In this document: positions 51,441-63,998 of the stretch, in pieces
Position numbering within the stretch: the first letter of the stretch is position 1
How the letters are laid out: each line of letters begins with the position of its first letter
NCBI GenBank assembly: GCA_024803745.1
Contig: JANJXV010000013.1
Location: 16,365,501 to 16,429,500, forward strand
Source of the DNA: Megascapheus bottae
Taxonomy: Eukaryota; Chordata; Mammalia; Rodentia; Geomyidae
Direction of reading: 5' to 3'
Length of the DNA: 64,000 bases
Notes under the pieces: model-generated
The model's input: the letters and a program-made list of their open reading frames with translations, nothing else
Database searches by the model: none
Told to the model about the DNA's origin: nothing
Program-made: the position numbers and the translations under genes

Positions 51441-52730
51441 CAGCTTTTCTACTCTACAAAGATAGTACTCCACAAACTAAAACAAAAACAATGAAGATTT
51501 CTGGGCCCTCTGGAACAAGCCACCAGAGTTTTGCCATTGGTCTCCTCTCATTACTTACAAATGAAAATGTGCTCTTAACGTATTTTCCTAAGAAGTCACC
51601 AGGCAAAGCTGAAAGTCTCAAAAAGCAATGATACAGCTTCCATCTTACCCTATCTTACCCTACTGCAGGGTATCTCTGACTAGACTTGCTCCACCCCAGC
51701 TGCCAGGCACTGGGCACTGGGAACTGTGATTCTTAGACTCTCCTTTACATTTTCTTTCCTCTCCTGTCTCACTTAGGGTGGCTTACATTCATTATCAGGA
51801 CCTCCAGGGATTCGGCTCTTGGAGCCTTTCGCATACATGTGGTCTGGGTTAAAGTTCAAATTCTAGAGGGAGCTGAGAGGTAGAGGAGTATATCCATTTG
51901 GAAACCAGGGCTGTGGATGTGGTGGCCACCCTGGCGCTGACATTGGAGCATGAGAACGTGTGTCAAGTAGCCAAGGTAGGGCTGACCTTTCTATCAGTTG
52001 TCTTCCCTAGAAAAGGTCTCCTTTGCTATGCAGAGTTCTTCCTATCCTCAGGCTTAGATAAGAAGTGTGACTATATGAGCACCCAAGTGCCCCCTGGAGG
52101 CCAAAGGAACCAGTTCACGCTCACCAATCAACTCCAGACCAGGGCCCACCCAGTTTTGTTGTTTTTTTCTCTCTCAGAAATTGGCTCTATCTTTTCTTGC
52201 TCCTCTCAGCCATGGCTGTGAGGGATTAGTGCCTCACCTCTATCGGTTCTCCCTTCACCTCCTCCGCAAGCCTCTGCTCTGCAGAGGATATACGATCCTC
52301 AGTCTTCTCTCTTACACCTCTTCCCTCCCTGAGGCCTCAATCTCTTGCTTGATTTCTTGGGGACTTCTAAGCACATAGAAAGTCAACATTTTTCTTTTTT
52401 ACTACAGTCTCCTTAATCCAGTCAGCTTTCTGACTTCCCCCAGGAAGGTCTGAATGTGGGTTTTCAGCTGTCTTCATAGACAGAACTTTATCCTAGATGG
52501 CAGGGACCACTTTCAGCTGGGCATAGATAGACCAGTGATCCCTTGGAATGATTATGTCCAGCCTGCTGGGTCGTTGATCCGAACTGACATTTCTCCTGGG
52601 GCCCACTGAATGCTGGGTGAGCAGGGCCTGGTGCCTCAGCTGGATGTTCCACAGCAGAGACCAGATGTCCCCTTCCTTGGATAGAGGGCTTAGGGATAAA
52701 ATTCAGGCAGCTAAAAAGAGCACACTGTTG

Positions 52731-52950
52731 TTGGGCGTGGTGGGACATGTCTGTAATCCTACCTACTCAGGAGGCTGAGATCTGAGGATCAAAGTCAGTC
52801 CCGGCACTGAAGTCTGTGAGACTCTATCTCTAATTAACCACTAGAAAACTGGAAGTGGGCTCCAGTAGTAGGGTGGTAGCCTCTTGCTAAAGAGCTCAGG
52901 GACAGCGACCAGGCCCAGGATTCAAGCCCCACAATAATCCAAAAAACAAA
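52731..52950 (+). repeat. 7SL-Geo composite SINE
   Basis: TGGGCGTGGTGGGACATGTC head, Geo tail. Confidence 0.78.
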
Positions 52951-53024
52951 AACAAAATAAATGAATTCCAACATGCTTTTTTTGGCTATAATGGATTTCT
53001 GAATAGCCTATTTTTGTTTCTATA

Positions 53025-53135
53025 ATAATAATGGTAATAGGAATAGAATTCACTCATATCTGTTAGGTACCTATATGTGACTGGCACTGTGCTTAGCATT
53101 TGATATGGACTATTTCATCTCATCAAATACATATG
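53025..53135 (+). repeat. MIR-like fragment
   Basis: GTGACTGGCACTGTGCTTAG core. Confidence 0.5.
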
Positions 53136-53149
53136 TGTATATGCATATG

Positions 53150-53420
53150 TAAAACTTGACATGGTTTAAATGCTTTTATCCTTGCCAAATTCATGTGCTG
53201 GAAGCTTAGGTGGGATCTTGTGTTTAAGATAATGCCACTGTAAAAAAAAAAAAAGAAAGAAAGAGTGAGAAAGAGAGAAAAAGAAAAAGGGAAGAAGGGA
53301 GGAAGGGAGGAAGGAAGGAATTCAGTCACCAGATATCAAATCTACCAATACCTTGACCTTGGACTTCTGTTTCCAGACATGTGAGAAATAAATTTCTGTC
53401 CTTTATAAATTACACAGACA
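53150..53420 (+). mobile_element. MaLR-type LTR fragment
   Basis: ATTCATGTGCTGGAAGCTTA start and TGTGAGAAATAAATTTCTGT end; a GA-rich tract (53244-53320) interrupts it. Confidence 0.5.
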
Positions 53421-53424
53421 TATG

Positions 53425-53620
53425 GACACCAGTGGCTCATGCCTGTAATCCTAGCTACTCAGGAGGCTAAGATCTGAGGTTCATCTTTCAAAGCTAGTAC
53501 AGGCACACAAGTCTGTGAGACTCTTATGTCTAATGAACCACCAGAAGACCAGAAGTGGTAGAGCTCTAGCCTTGAGTTGAAGAGATCAAACCCCACAACT
53601 GACCAAAAATAAATAAAAAT
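53425..53620 (+). repeat. 7SL-Geo composite SINE
   Basis: Plus-strand, shortened Geo half, AAATA-rich tail. Confidence 0.75.
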
Positions 53621-53749
53621 AATAAGCAAATAAAATTATGCAGTCATTGGCATTTTGTTTTAACAGCACAATAGACTAAAAGAATACTATTTGTCCTATT
53701 TTATGAATAAGAAAACCAACATTGGGTGTTTTGGTGTTTTATTGCTGTT

Positions 53750-54017
53750 TTGCTTTTTTGTACTAGGGTTTAAACACAGGCCTCGCATTACCAAGGCCCA
53801 TTTTGCATTGGTGATTTTGTAGGTAGGACCTCATTTTACTCCAGGCAATCCTACCTGCACTTCCCTGATGATGACAGGCACCCAGATACCAACCTTCACC
53901 TGTAGTTAAGGGTGCCACCACATCCAGTCATTGAGATGGAGTCCCATGAACTTTAGTGCTCAGACTAGACTTGACATGAGCCCCAATCTCTAACTTCCCA
54001 AATAGCTAGGATTGGAC
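53750..54017 (-). repeat. Old 7SL-Geo-like SINE
   Basis: Weakly matching minus-strand copy ending AATAGCTAGGATTGGACCA. Confidence 0.4.
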
Positions 54018-54424
54018 CACCTGGAAATATTAAGTAGCTTAATCAAGTCACCTTGTTACCAAGTCTTAGAACCCTAATTTGAACTTTGGCTACCTGACCC
54101 CTCTGGCTGTGTGCCTAACTCCATAAAGGAATGTGCTAGTAAATATTTAACAGCTGATATCTGAAATGGGGAAAGCCCTGATTTGTAACATTTGCTAACT
54201 TCTTGATTAACCTTTCATAAACAATCAAGTTACAAACAAGATATGATAGGAATTGGAATGATGTGCAATAATGGACTAATGTATAGTTTTCTCAACCACA
54301 TGATGCACGTGGTGTAAATAAATTCAGAGCAAAGGCAATGCAGTAAAACACAGCAAAACAAGATGTGATAGGTTTTGAGAAATCTTCAACTTGAACAAAA
54401 GGGATTCATATAGTTTAATTTTTT

Positions 54425-54625
54425 GGTGGTAATAGGGCTTGAACTCTGGGCCTGGGCACTGTCCTTGAGCTCCTCAACTCAAGGTTAGTGCTCTATCACT
54501 TTGATTCACAGAGCCACTTCCAGTTTTCTGGTAGTTAATCAAGAGATAAGAGTCTCTCAGACTTTCATGCCTGGGCTGGCTCTGAACCACAGTCCTCAAA
54601 CCTAAGCTTCCTGCATAGCTAAACT
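54425..54625 (-). repeat. 7SL-Geo composite SINE
   Basis: Minus-strand, both halves. Confidence 0.75.
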
Positions 54626-55019
54626 TTTAATAATGGTAGGCTTTTAACAACAGCTCTCCAACTGATGCAAACTTGATAATCAGCTTTCACGAGCCTTTAT
54701 GAACCAGGTCTAGCACCTCACCCACACATTGAACACTAGTTTACCTTCTCTCCTTCATTGCTGCTGCGTCAGCATCTAGGATGCTTGAAATTCTGCATGT
54801 ACTTCAGATCTAAAGAAGTATGTTTTCTGCTTCACAATAATGCAGGAAATTTGCTCCTTTCTCTAGGCCTCCTTAGTAGTACAGACTCTGTCTTTGCTTG
54901 CCTGCTTTCTGAAACAGCTTCCCTGAAAAACAGTCCTCATAATTACTCCATAGCAGAGCTCTTCATGTGCCCCTACTTAGCTGTTCTTTATTTCTTCTTG
55001 GACATAAAAATCAATCTTA

Positions 55020-55316
55020 AGCTGGGAACAGTGGCTCACACCTGTATTCCTAGCTACTCAGGAGGCTGAGATCTGAGGATTGAGGTTCAAAGCCAGTCCG
55101 GGCACTAAAGAACATAGGACACTTACCTCCAATTAACCACTAGAAAATGGGACATGGGGTTGTGACTCAAGGGATAGGGTGGAAGCCTTGAACTGAAGAG
55201 CTCAGGGACAACAACCAGGCCCAGGGGTGAGGTGGTAGCTTTGAGCTGAAGAGTCAAGGACAGTGCCCAGGCCCAGAGTTCAAGCCCCATCACACACACA
55301 CACACACACACACACT
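55020..55316 (+). repeat. 7SL-Geo SINE with doubled Geo end and (CA)n
   Basis: The GAACTGAAGAGCTCAGGGAC segment recurs 60-70 bp later, and the tail is a CA repeat at 55291-55316. Confidence 0.7.
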
Positions 55317-56136
55317 CCATTTTAATTCTGCTAACCAGAGAACACCACTACAATGGACCATAATGCATACACCTTTGTGTATTTGTCTAATTTTTTTTTA
55401 GAATACATTCCTAGAATTGAAAGACTACAGGTGATTTCAGGTATTTCAGGTTAGAAATACTGAAAGCTTTCTGTTTTTCATTCTCATTTCTCTCCTGACC
55501 TCACCATTCAGCTCCAATTTATTTCATCAGGCACTCCACTTGTTCCTATTGCTTAAGCCTTTCAGCACTTTACTCTTATGCTCTAATTCTAATCCAAAAT
55601 CTTGGCCTGAATTAAATAATCCAACTCAAGACTAAGTCTCCAACATGGTTCCTTCTCTGCCTCCAGAAGCCTTCCCTCCAGAAGTCATAGAGACTTCCTT
55701 ACATGTTCTGAGTCTCCACAGATAATCCTCAAACACTCCAACACCTCCAGTCTCAGGACCTTTGTACCCACTCTTCCTTGGAAATCTGTCTCCTTTTATC
55801 AACATGGCTGATTCTTTACTCATTCCAAACCTGCAGGTTGCTGATTAAAGAGGCTTTCTGTGTTCACCCTGTATAAATCTAAACTCTCTATCATCAGACT
55901 GCATTCTTTTTCTTCACTCAAGCAATGATGACATATTTAGTTCCTCATCCTTTACTTGTCTCCTTTCCTAGTAAACTACAAGCTCCATAAAGATAGAGAT
56001 CATGTCTGTGTACTTTCTCAGGGCCCATCACATTGTTTAAACAATACTGAAGACTAATTATTCGATAAATATTTGTTTAATATGGAAATCCTTCTGTACA
56101 ACACCTTAATAACAATAAAGCTATATTAAAAAAAAT

Positions 56137-56320
56137 TAAGCCAGGTGCTGGTAGCTCACACTTCTCAGGAGACTGAGATCTGAGGATTGCAATTCAAAGC
56201 CAGCCTAAAAAGTCTCACCTCCAATAAACTACTCAGAAAATGCCAGAAGTAGTGCTGTGACTTGAGTGGCAGAGTGCTAGCCTTGAACAAAAGCTCAGGG
56301 ACAGCTCCTAGGACCTGAGT
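56137..56320 (+). repeat. 7SL-Geo composite SINE, head shortened
   Basis: GCCAGGTGCTGGTAGCTCAC head, missing the middle of the 7SL part. Confidence 0.65.
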
Positions 56321-57309
56321 TTGTTTTATGCTGGCACAAATACACAGATACATACTTGTTTAATAACTAGATTAACCTTCCAGCTACATAGAGGTGACCG
56401 ACTAACAGCCCTCTGTGAGTACAAGTTCCATATGTTCCAAGTAGTACGTCCTTTAACTTCTACAAAGATCCCATCAAGAAGACCCCTTCTACAGGAGCAC
56501 AGACAGCTCTTCCTTGTCCTAGGCCCAGGACATGTGCTATCTAGGGCAATGTACCCTGACCCAGACAGAGGCAGACCTGTCATTCTCCACCTCACTGAGT
56601 ACCTTCTCCACTAATCACCATGCTTGGGCATGGGGCTCAGAAGATGGTGCAACTGGCCAGCTGGGAGTATGACAGATACAGGTTTGAGTCTACACTCTGC
56701 TTCATCAACAATATGCCCCCCTCCTTTTTCTCCCTGAGTTCAGTCTTTTGTAGAGAGGAAAAATCATCATTTCTACCTCTCAGGTCACTAAATAACATTG
56801 TTTCAATTATCTGTAGAATTAGTAGCCAAACTCTGACAGAGCAGAAGTTGAGAGGGGAATATGAAGAAAGAGCAATCACTTTGAAACAGAGGGTGATGGC
56901 ATGGACCAAGACCTCAGTACTTTCGATCTGAGCTTTACATATTCCCTCGTCTCTTATGCTGTTTCCCTGGGTGAGCTTCAAGTCCCTAGATCTGGACCAG
57001 GGCTTCATGGATTGTTTTCAGACCTTGAAATTGTGTTCCATACAGCTGCTGCATCTTCCCAAGCCCAAGGAGGATAGGCCAAAGCCTGATCTATGTCCAC
57101 AGGAGACTCAAGGATGCAGGGTCTAGGGATAGGAATCTGGAAAGTAGCAGAGGGCCCATCCTTTCTTTGTTCTTTCTCCTGTAGTTTCAAAGAACCAAGC
57201 CCAGGTGGGGAGTCTGGGTCCCATGTCTGTCTGTTTACCCACCTCTTAGACCAAAGTTAGTCCCAATTCCCCATCCCTTCACAGCCTCATCCCAAAAGAA
57301 CCCAGCAGA

Positions 57310-57757
57310 AACATCCTGGTGAAGACATTTATTTAATATGGGGTGTGGGGTATTGCTGTCTCTTGTTAGTGTGTATGGGGTGGTAGGGAGACAACCAGAG
57401 GGACTTCTGTCCTGGAGAAAGAGGCTGGAATGGCCCCAGGCTGGGGGAGGAGGAGAAGGGTAGGGGTGGTGGTAAAGAGCAGACTGAGGGTTTACAGGGA
57501 AGGTGTGTAAAGGGGGTAGGGTGAATCTCTGCACACATCCTTGATACCATAGTACAGGCCCACCCAGTCACCAAAGCAAGTACCAAATAAATAAAGTGCA
57601 ACCGTGGGGGTAGGGGAGGAAAGGGAGGGCACCAGGCGTACCCACGCCCACAGCCCACATTCAGTGCTGCCAAGTCTGGCCCACCTCCCAGCCAGACCGT
57701 CTTGTCCAATCACCCCTGTGTCCATCCCTCTATGAGCCAGGCAGGGCCCCTGCGCAG
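57310..57757 (-). terminator. TRIM3: TRIM3 3' UTR and poly(A) signal
   Basis: About 430 nt of non-coding sequence follows the stop. The minus-strand AATAAA is at 57328-57333. Confidence 0.75.
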
Positions 57758-57910
57758 CTACTGGAGGTAGCGATAGGCTTTAAAGCAGTGGTTGCCAGCA
57801 TCCGCCACCACCACATGGCCATCCGAGGTCAGTGCCAAGCCCTGCGGGCCATAGAGTGGCTCTGCAGATGTGTTGATGTAGGACAGAAAGGAGCCAGAGC
57901 TGTCGAACAC
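57758..57910 (-). CDS. TRIM3: TRIM3 last coding exon and stop
   Basis: Encodes [20 protein letters not shown] to [10 protein letters not shown] and stop TAG. The acceptor is CCCCAG. Confidence 0.95.
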
Positions 57911-59993
57911 CTGGGGAAGGGGATGAGAAGGAGCGATGAAGTGAGAGGACGTTCTGGCAGAGCAGGGAGGGGAGGGGGCACTCTCACACCATCCCCGAGC
58001 CTTTACTCACCTGGATGCGGCTATTGCCCCAGTCAGCCACGATGATATTTCCATTGGAGTCCACAGCTACTCCTGTGGGGGCGTTGAACTGCCCATTGCC
58101 CTCGCCGTGGGAGCCAAACTTGAAGAGGAACTCTCCATCCGCATTGTACACCTGGTGGGGGAAGGGGCTAGGGACTGGGGACCTGGCCTTAGACACAGGG
58201 CAGGACTTGGAGGACGGGCTAAATCTCCAGCACTGAGGAACCCCAGATCTGCACACTCCACTGTCTACTGGACATCACAGTTGATATCCACTAGGCAGAT
58301 CAAATCTAACAGCACACATCTTCCCTGGGAAGGCAGCTCTTCCAAATTCTGTCTCAAGGATCACACTACCCAGTGATTTTTTTCCCCTCCACCTATTTCT
58401 CTGCTTAACAGCCAACAAATTCACACAACTCCTGATTTGGACTCAAATCCCTCTCTCAGATGTGTACCCTATGTATATACTGCAACATCTTTATGTGGGT
58501 TCTCATCTGGATAGAGCTTCCTGTCCAGTTCTACCTCAGTCACAGTAATCTTTCTAAGACACAAAGAATTATATCACTCCCCTGCCTGTAATTCCTCACA
58601 GCCGTGGGGAAGAGCCAGCCCCTTAACAAGACACATACCCCTCATCTTTACCTTGTGCCCATTTTCTCTTCAAACCTCGCCTGAGCTACCTGTGGTCTCT
58701 ATATGCTATAATATCTATAATATGCTCACTTCCCACTCCTGGCTCCTCTTGGTTCCTCTGTCTCATTCTCCCTCCTTCTCTACCTTCTGGTTAATTCCCA
58801 GTTGCACTTCAAGACTTCCTTTGAATCAAATGCCCTCCCACGGGTCCCTGCACCTCTCTCTCACAGACTCTGTCACAGCATATTGTGATTCCCTGGTTAC
58901 CTTCTCTTCCTTCCTAAATTCTGTAAGTTAGAAAACAGGGAATGTGCTTGCTTGGTTCATTACTGTATCCCTAGCTTACAGCACTAGTGTCTGGGACAAA
59001 GTAGCCATGCCATGAATGTTTATTGGTTTGATGAATGATTTCAAGGGCCAAGGGGGGAGGGTAAGGGAGAGAGAAGTCTTAAGGAAGAGAGAAGGGACAA
59101 TGCACAGTGATTATGGAGGTAGGGAGGACACCAACCTTTACTGAATGGTTATGGAAATCCGTTACTACAATCTCATTCTTGTTGTTCACAGCCACAAAAT
59201 GGGGCCCTAAAAATAGAAAGCTGTCTTTAGGGCACTGAGCTGAGGTACTGACTAGAACAGAAGCATACCTGAAATGATAAGACTAGGACGTTAGGAGTGG
59301 GGGTTGAGATGGATGGGGCTGAGATCTCTGAGATGATGAGATTGGGGCATAGAGAAGGGAAGGTCTCTAGGATCAAGATATAAAAGGAGAATTCTTTAGG
59401 GCCAGGGCACCTAAGGGAATTTTAGGGACTGGGGCATCAATAGGTCTTAAGAGCTGCCCTCCCATACCTGCAAAATGGCGGTCGGTGGCCCCACGCCCCC
59501 CAAAACGTCCAACTAGCTTGCCATTGGGCTGGAAAGTGAAGACACAGCAAGACTTGTTGTCGACTACAATGATATGCCCGTTCCGATCTACGGCCACTCC
59601 TTTGGGCCCCATTAGGCGGCCAGCTCCAATCTTGGTCTGGAAGGAGATACCAGAAAGTGCTTTATCCTGACTGGCACAGAGAGAAACCTCAGCCTATTAT
59701 CAAAGCAGAGGCTTGAACTGGGGATGAACTGGAGATCAGGAGGCAGGACTGGACCACTTCAGGCTCTGAACACTTGGAGGTGAGCTTCACTGCTACCAGA
59801 GGTACCAAAACAGTAGGCTTCTCACCTTAAACTTGCCTTCAGGGGAGAAGATGCTGACCCAACGGTTATCATAGTCTGCCACAATAATGTCTCCATTGGT
59901 GTCCACTGCTACGCCTGTGGGACGCTGCAGCTGCCCAGGTGAGCGCCCTCGAACCCCAAAACGGAACTTGAACTGGCCCTCATTGGAGAAAAC
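57758..59993 (-). CDS. TRIM3: TRIM3, last five coding exons (NHL repeats; partial)
   Basis: C-terminal part of the brain-enriched TRIM-NHL E3 ubiquitin ligase. Exons in gene order: 59993-59826, 59636-59468, 59206-59136, 58151-58011 and 57910-57758, totalling 702 nt (233 residues plus stop), about residues 512-744 of the human protein. They encode NHL propeller repeats, each with the GVAVD-NG-IIVAD pattern: [60 protein letters not shown] and [23 protein letters not shown]-box, coiled-coil and filamin exons and the first NHL repeat are not in the window and should lie beyond 64000. Confidence 0.96.
58011..58151 (-). CDS. TRIM3: TRIM3 NHL exon ([16 protein letters not shown])
   Basis: 141 nt, phase 0 at both ends, ending ADWGNSRIQ. 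Human has VYSADGEF; Asn replaces Ser. The donor is CAG|GTGAGT. Confidence 0.95.
58510..59050 (+). repeat. L2-like LINE 3' region in TRIM3 intron
   Basis: GTAATCTTTCTAAGACACAA and ATCACTCCCCTGCCTGTAAT, later TTATTGGTTTGATGAATGAT, resemble L2. Confidence 0.5.
59136..59206 (-). CDS. TRIM3: TRIM3 NHL exon ([16 protein letters not shown])
   Basis: 71 nt encoding a repeat fragment ending FHNHSVK. The donor is AAG|GTTGGT. An L2-like repeat fills much of the next intron. Confidence 0.94.
59468..59636 (-). CDS. TRIM3: TRIM3 NHL exon ([17 protein letters not shown])
   Basis: 169 nt ending [12 protein letters not shown] and one base of a Gly codon. The donor is GCAG|GTATGG. Confidence 0.95.
59826..59993 (-). 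CDS. TRIM3: TRIM3 NHL exon ([13 protein letters not shown])
   Basis: 168 nt, phase 0 at both ends. It encodes a full repeat ending [18 protein letters not shown]. The acceptor is CTACAG and the donor is AAG|GTGAGA. Confidence 0.95.
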
Positions 59994-60399
59994 CTGTAGC
60001 AGAGGAGGAAGGGAAGGGGAAGGGAAACTGTGGGCACAGAGGGAAAGGGGCAGGTTCCTGAGAGAGGAGACTCTCCAATCAGCCTTCAGTGACACTGTGC
60101 TAAGTGTGACAGGAGACATGCTGTGAGGGGGAGGGCAAGCATGTGAAAGGAGTCAGGGAATGGAAGGGAAGGCACCAAGAGGACATGAGCTAACAGCACC
60201 AGGAAGGCAAGTGAACAGAAGCCAGGCAGTAGAGGAAGAGGAAACAGTGAGGAATTTGTGCAAGGTACAGAGTCTACTATAGCCTCTACTTGAGGACCTA
60301 TCTAGGGTGGCTAGATTACAAAAAAACACTCAAGACAGCAACAAGAGGTACATTTATCCTGGTGTAATAAGGGGTAAAATGTCGATCTGTCTGTCTGTC

Positions 60400-60628
60400 T
60401 TTTGTTTGTGGGACTTGAACTCAGGGTCCTGGCATTGTTCCTGAGCTTTTATGTTCAAAGCTAGTGCTCTACCACTTGAGCTACAGCTCTACTTCTATCT
60501 TTTGTATTGGTTGTTAGACATAAGAGTCTCACAGACTTTCCTGCCTGGGCTGGCTTTGACCCACGATCTTCAGATCTCAGCCTCCTAAGTAGCTAGGATT
60601 ACAGGCGTGAGCCACCAGTGCCCAGAGA
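60400..60628 (-). repeat. 7SL-Geo composite SINE
   Basis: Minus-strand, well preserved (GATTACAGGCGTGAGCCACC). Confidence 0.8.
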
Positions 60629-62143
60629 GACCTGATTTTTTGAGAGTGCCTTGGCTACCAGGAGAAGTCAAGACTAGAAGCTAGGAGTCCAGATGAGGAA
60701 TGATTATGGTTTGGACCAAGGAAATAGGCTGGAGGGAAGTAGATGGGCTCAAGAAAATTACAGGAGGGTGATTCAACAGGACTTTGCAGCAGACTGGAGA
60801 GGGACGGGTGAGAGACGAGAAAATATGCAGGATCAGGCCACTCTGGATATGGAGCTAACAAAGTACCCTTCCTACCAGACAGGATAAATCCTTCACCTCT
60901 CTTCTTTTATTATCTCCTTCCACTCAAGATGCTCTGTTCTTTCCATCCTAAAAGCATTTCCTTTAATCTTCATTCCTCTTTAAGCTAAACCTTCTGGCTC
61001 CTTTCTTACAGCCAAAACATTACTCATTGCATAATTCTCATATGCTCTGCTTTGTTACAGGCTCTGGGGATACAAGATGAATCAGAGCCAAAAGCTGCTT
61101 AGAGACCTCCAGTTCTGGGCTTCGGCCTGAAGATCTCTGATCCAGACTTGCTCTCCTATTGGTAAGTAAAGACTCCATATCCTAGCCCCATTCTCATGGT
61201 TGGGTCTCTGGGGATGTTTATACTGGTCCCACTAAAACCTATTACTTCCTCCTCATGTGGAAGCTCTCACATAGCCGTGCAGCAGCACAGTTCTTGTTCC
61301 TCTATCTGGACAGTGCTGACAGCATGAGAAAGGAAACTAAGGAATAGATGCAAGGGAGCATCAGATTAGCAGTATGGTAGGATTCAGACCTCCTCCAATG
61401 AGAGCAGCTCAAATTCAGGCTCAACCTGGATGGGACTTTGGGAATCTTCTTCCCTTCTCATCTCCCTATTCACCTGGCAAACTCCTACTTATCTTTGGGT
61501 TCTCAGAATTTCCATGTCACTTCTTCAAAGGACATTAATGACCAGCCCTCACCTTCTTCAAATGAATATGCACATGTAAAGTTAGGTTCCCATGATGCAT
61601 AATTTAAGTTCTCTTCACAGCAAATATCACTTTGCAGTCAAACAATTGCTATATATCTATATTCCCTTCTAAGGACAGAAGTTCTGCACTGGCAGAAAGC
61701 ACATCTGCTTTGTTTGCTGTTGCATTTTTCAGGACTGCTATCCCTTATGGTACACTGTGGACATTCAACAAATGAATGAGTTTCTCAGCAAAACGTCCGC
61801 TGGATGTCTCTGCTTAAATACTGTAAAGCTATCCACATCTATATATGTAGATGTGGAACTCACCAGCTTCCCTCGCCTACTCCTCATTAGCAACATCAAC
61901 CACCCAGCCCACCAAACAAATCTGGACCCCCCCCCAAAAAAAATCACAAGACAATAACAATGAACTAGGGACGCCAGTCAAGTATGGAAATTGCTATAGC
62001 AGAGGGCTGGGGGCAGTCAGAGAATATTGCTAACATTATGCCTGAAAGGAAAGAGGGTTTCTTCCTAGAAGAAATGATAACACTTTTGGACTAAAGATGA
62101 TGACACGGGAATATGGATTTGTGCAAATCAAATTTTCCCTTAA

Positions 62144-62330
62144 GGCTGGGAGTGTGGCCTACTGGTAGAGCACTTGCCTACCATGCAGGAAGCCCTGGGT
62201 TCAATTTCTCAGTACCACATACACAGAAAAAGCCAGAAATGGAGCTGTGGCTCAAGTGGTAGAGCTCTAGCCTTGAGAAAGCCCAAGGACAGTACTCAGA
62301 ACCGGAGTTCAAGCCCCAGGACTGGCAAAA
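62144..62330 (+). repeat. IDL-Geo SINE (first of a pair)
   Basis: GCTGGGAGTGTGGCCTACTG start, full Geo half. Confidence 0.83.
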
Positions 62331-62346
62331 GGAAATAAATCCTTGG

Positions 62347-62550
62347 GGTCGTGAATTTGGCCTAGTGGTAGAGTGCTTGCCTAGTATGCATGAAGACCCG
62401 GGTTCAATTCCTCGGTACCACATACACTGAAAAAAAAAAAAGGCAGAAGTGGTGCCTGAGGCTCAGGTGGTAGAGCTCTAGCCTTGACAAAGTCCAAGGA
62501 CAGTGCTCAGGCCCTGAGCTCAAGTCCAGGAGTAGCAAAAAAAAAAAAAA
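62347..62550 (+). repeat. IDL-Geo SINE (second of a pair)
   Basis: Begins about 15 bp after the previous copy; ends in a long A-rich run. Confidence 0.83.
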
Positions 62551-63469
62551 GAAAAGAAAAGAAAAAAATCCTTAAAAATCGTATCTATGCTACTACATAG
62601 ATGTTTCCCCTCAATGAGGGGCTCTGCTTTCTCCTCCATCACAAAGGACCCAAAGGAAGAAAAGCTCATAAAAGGACTCCAACAAAGCAGGAGGGGGGGG
62701 GGCCGGGGGGAGTTGTCCCACTCCACCTGGGAGTCCAGCCCACACCAGCCCTAACCGCTCTGGAGCACGAGGAGCAAACATTGAGCTTTGGCTCCGAGCA
62801 GCTATGACATCAGTTGGAGGTGAAGGTAGAAGCAAGGAGAACTATTAAACGAGCGGCAGGTGTTTGAAAGAGAGAGGGGGTTATGTCAGGCCTTCCCTTC
62901 ATTACTCATATGAAAAAGATGGACAAGCACAAACCCTAGGAAGAAAAATCAGCAGTTGTTCTTTTTTATGCATGTGAGCATATGAACAGCCAGGTGATGC
63001 ATGACAGAAAAAGTGTCTGAAATCACAAGGTTTGGGCTGGGAAACATCCCTGGCCTAATGGGAAGGAAAGGAGTCCAGAGAGGAAGATGGACCTGCATAG
63101 AACTCCAGTGCTGCCTCCACCCAATACCTCCTCACTATCCAAGCTCGGCCCAAATAGTTCTCTGTGCTACACTGGGCCTCTTCATTCCCCTGCTCATAGT
63201 AACAGGGCAAGTATAAAAGTGGCCAGACAGTATTAGGAATCTGGTCACACAAGATTTTCTGGCACCTTTAGCCTATTAGGCTTAAAAAAAAAAAGGCTGG
63301 GGCCAAGGAAGAAAAAACACTGAGAAAAAAAGACCACTGCCATCTGACCTCAGGTATCGAGTCCCTACTACTCAGCTACTGGCACCCCTATTGGGGCTTC
63401 CGGTCTATGAACAACACTCTCCAGGACTTTCCCACTTCCTCACCTGTATTTACAGCCTCGGCTAACATG

Positions 63470-63670
63470 AAATGCTTCACTAAGGGTCATTACATCACTT
63501 AATACTCCCAGCAACCCTGAGGTATTAGGTCTAGGCCTTTCCTAATTTTACACAGGAGTTAACTACAGCTCAAAGAGGCCACATGACATGTTAGTACCCA
63601 GTGGAGCCAAGACACTAGCCAGGTGTCTGATTTCAGAGCCTGGGAGTTTAACTGCTGCACTGCCTCCCCT
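63470..63670 (+). repeat. MIR-like SINE
   Basis: TACTCCCAGCAACCCTGAGG, then ACAGCTCAAAGAGGCCACAT, in MIR order. Confidence 0.6.
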
Positions 63671-63764
63671 ACTACTGCCACTGAACCAGACTCTGAACTG
63701 CTACCAAGAGTAAAGAGTAGAACAACCATGTTTCCTGCTTTTTTTCTTTTTCTTTTTTTCTTTT

Positions 63765-63998
63765 TTCCAGTCATGGGGCTTGAACTCAGGGCCTGGGCTC
63801 TGACCCTGAACTTCTCTGTGTCCAAGGCTAGTGCTCTATCACTTGAGCCACAGTGCCACTTCTGAATTTTTCTGAGTAGTTTATTGGAGATAAGAGTTTC
63901 CAGGACTTTCCTGCCCAGACTGGCTATGAACCATGAGCCTCAAATCTCAGTCTCCTGAGTAGCTAGATTTACAGGCATGAGTCTCTGGCTCCCAGCTG
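63765..63998 (-). repeat. 7SL-Geo composite SINE at right edge
   Basis: Minus-strand, nearly complete, ending GGCTCCCAGC. Confidence 0.8.

Larger units (their letters stand above)
49420..57300. other. Intergenic DNA between HPX and TRIM3
   Basis: No gene recognised. It contains SINEs, an LTR near 53.2 kb, a MIR and GA-rich or CA-rich tracts. 51.45-52.7 and 56.3-57.3 kb are unique-looking without recognisable content. Confidence 0.55.

Noticed and set aside
51898..52221. 107-codon frame in the HPX-TRIM3 gap, with an exon-like end before GTAGG
   Set aside because: No family recognised, no acceptor or partner exon identified, and human has no known gene here.
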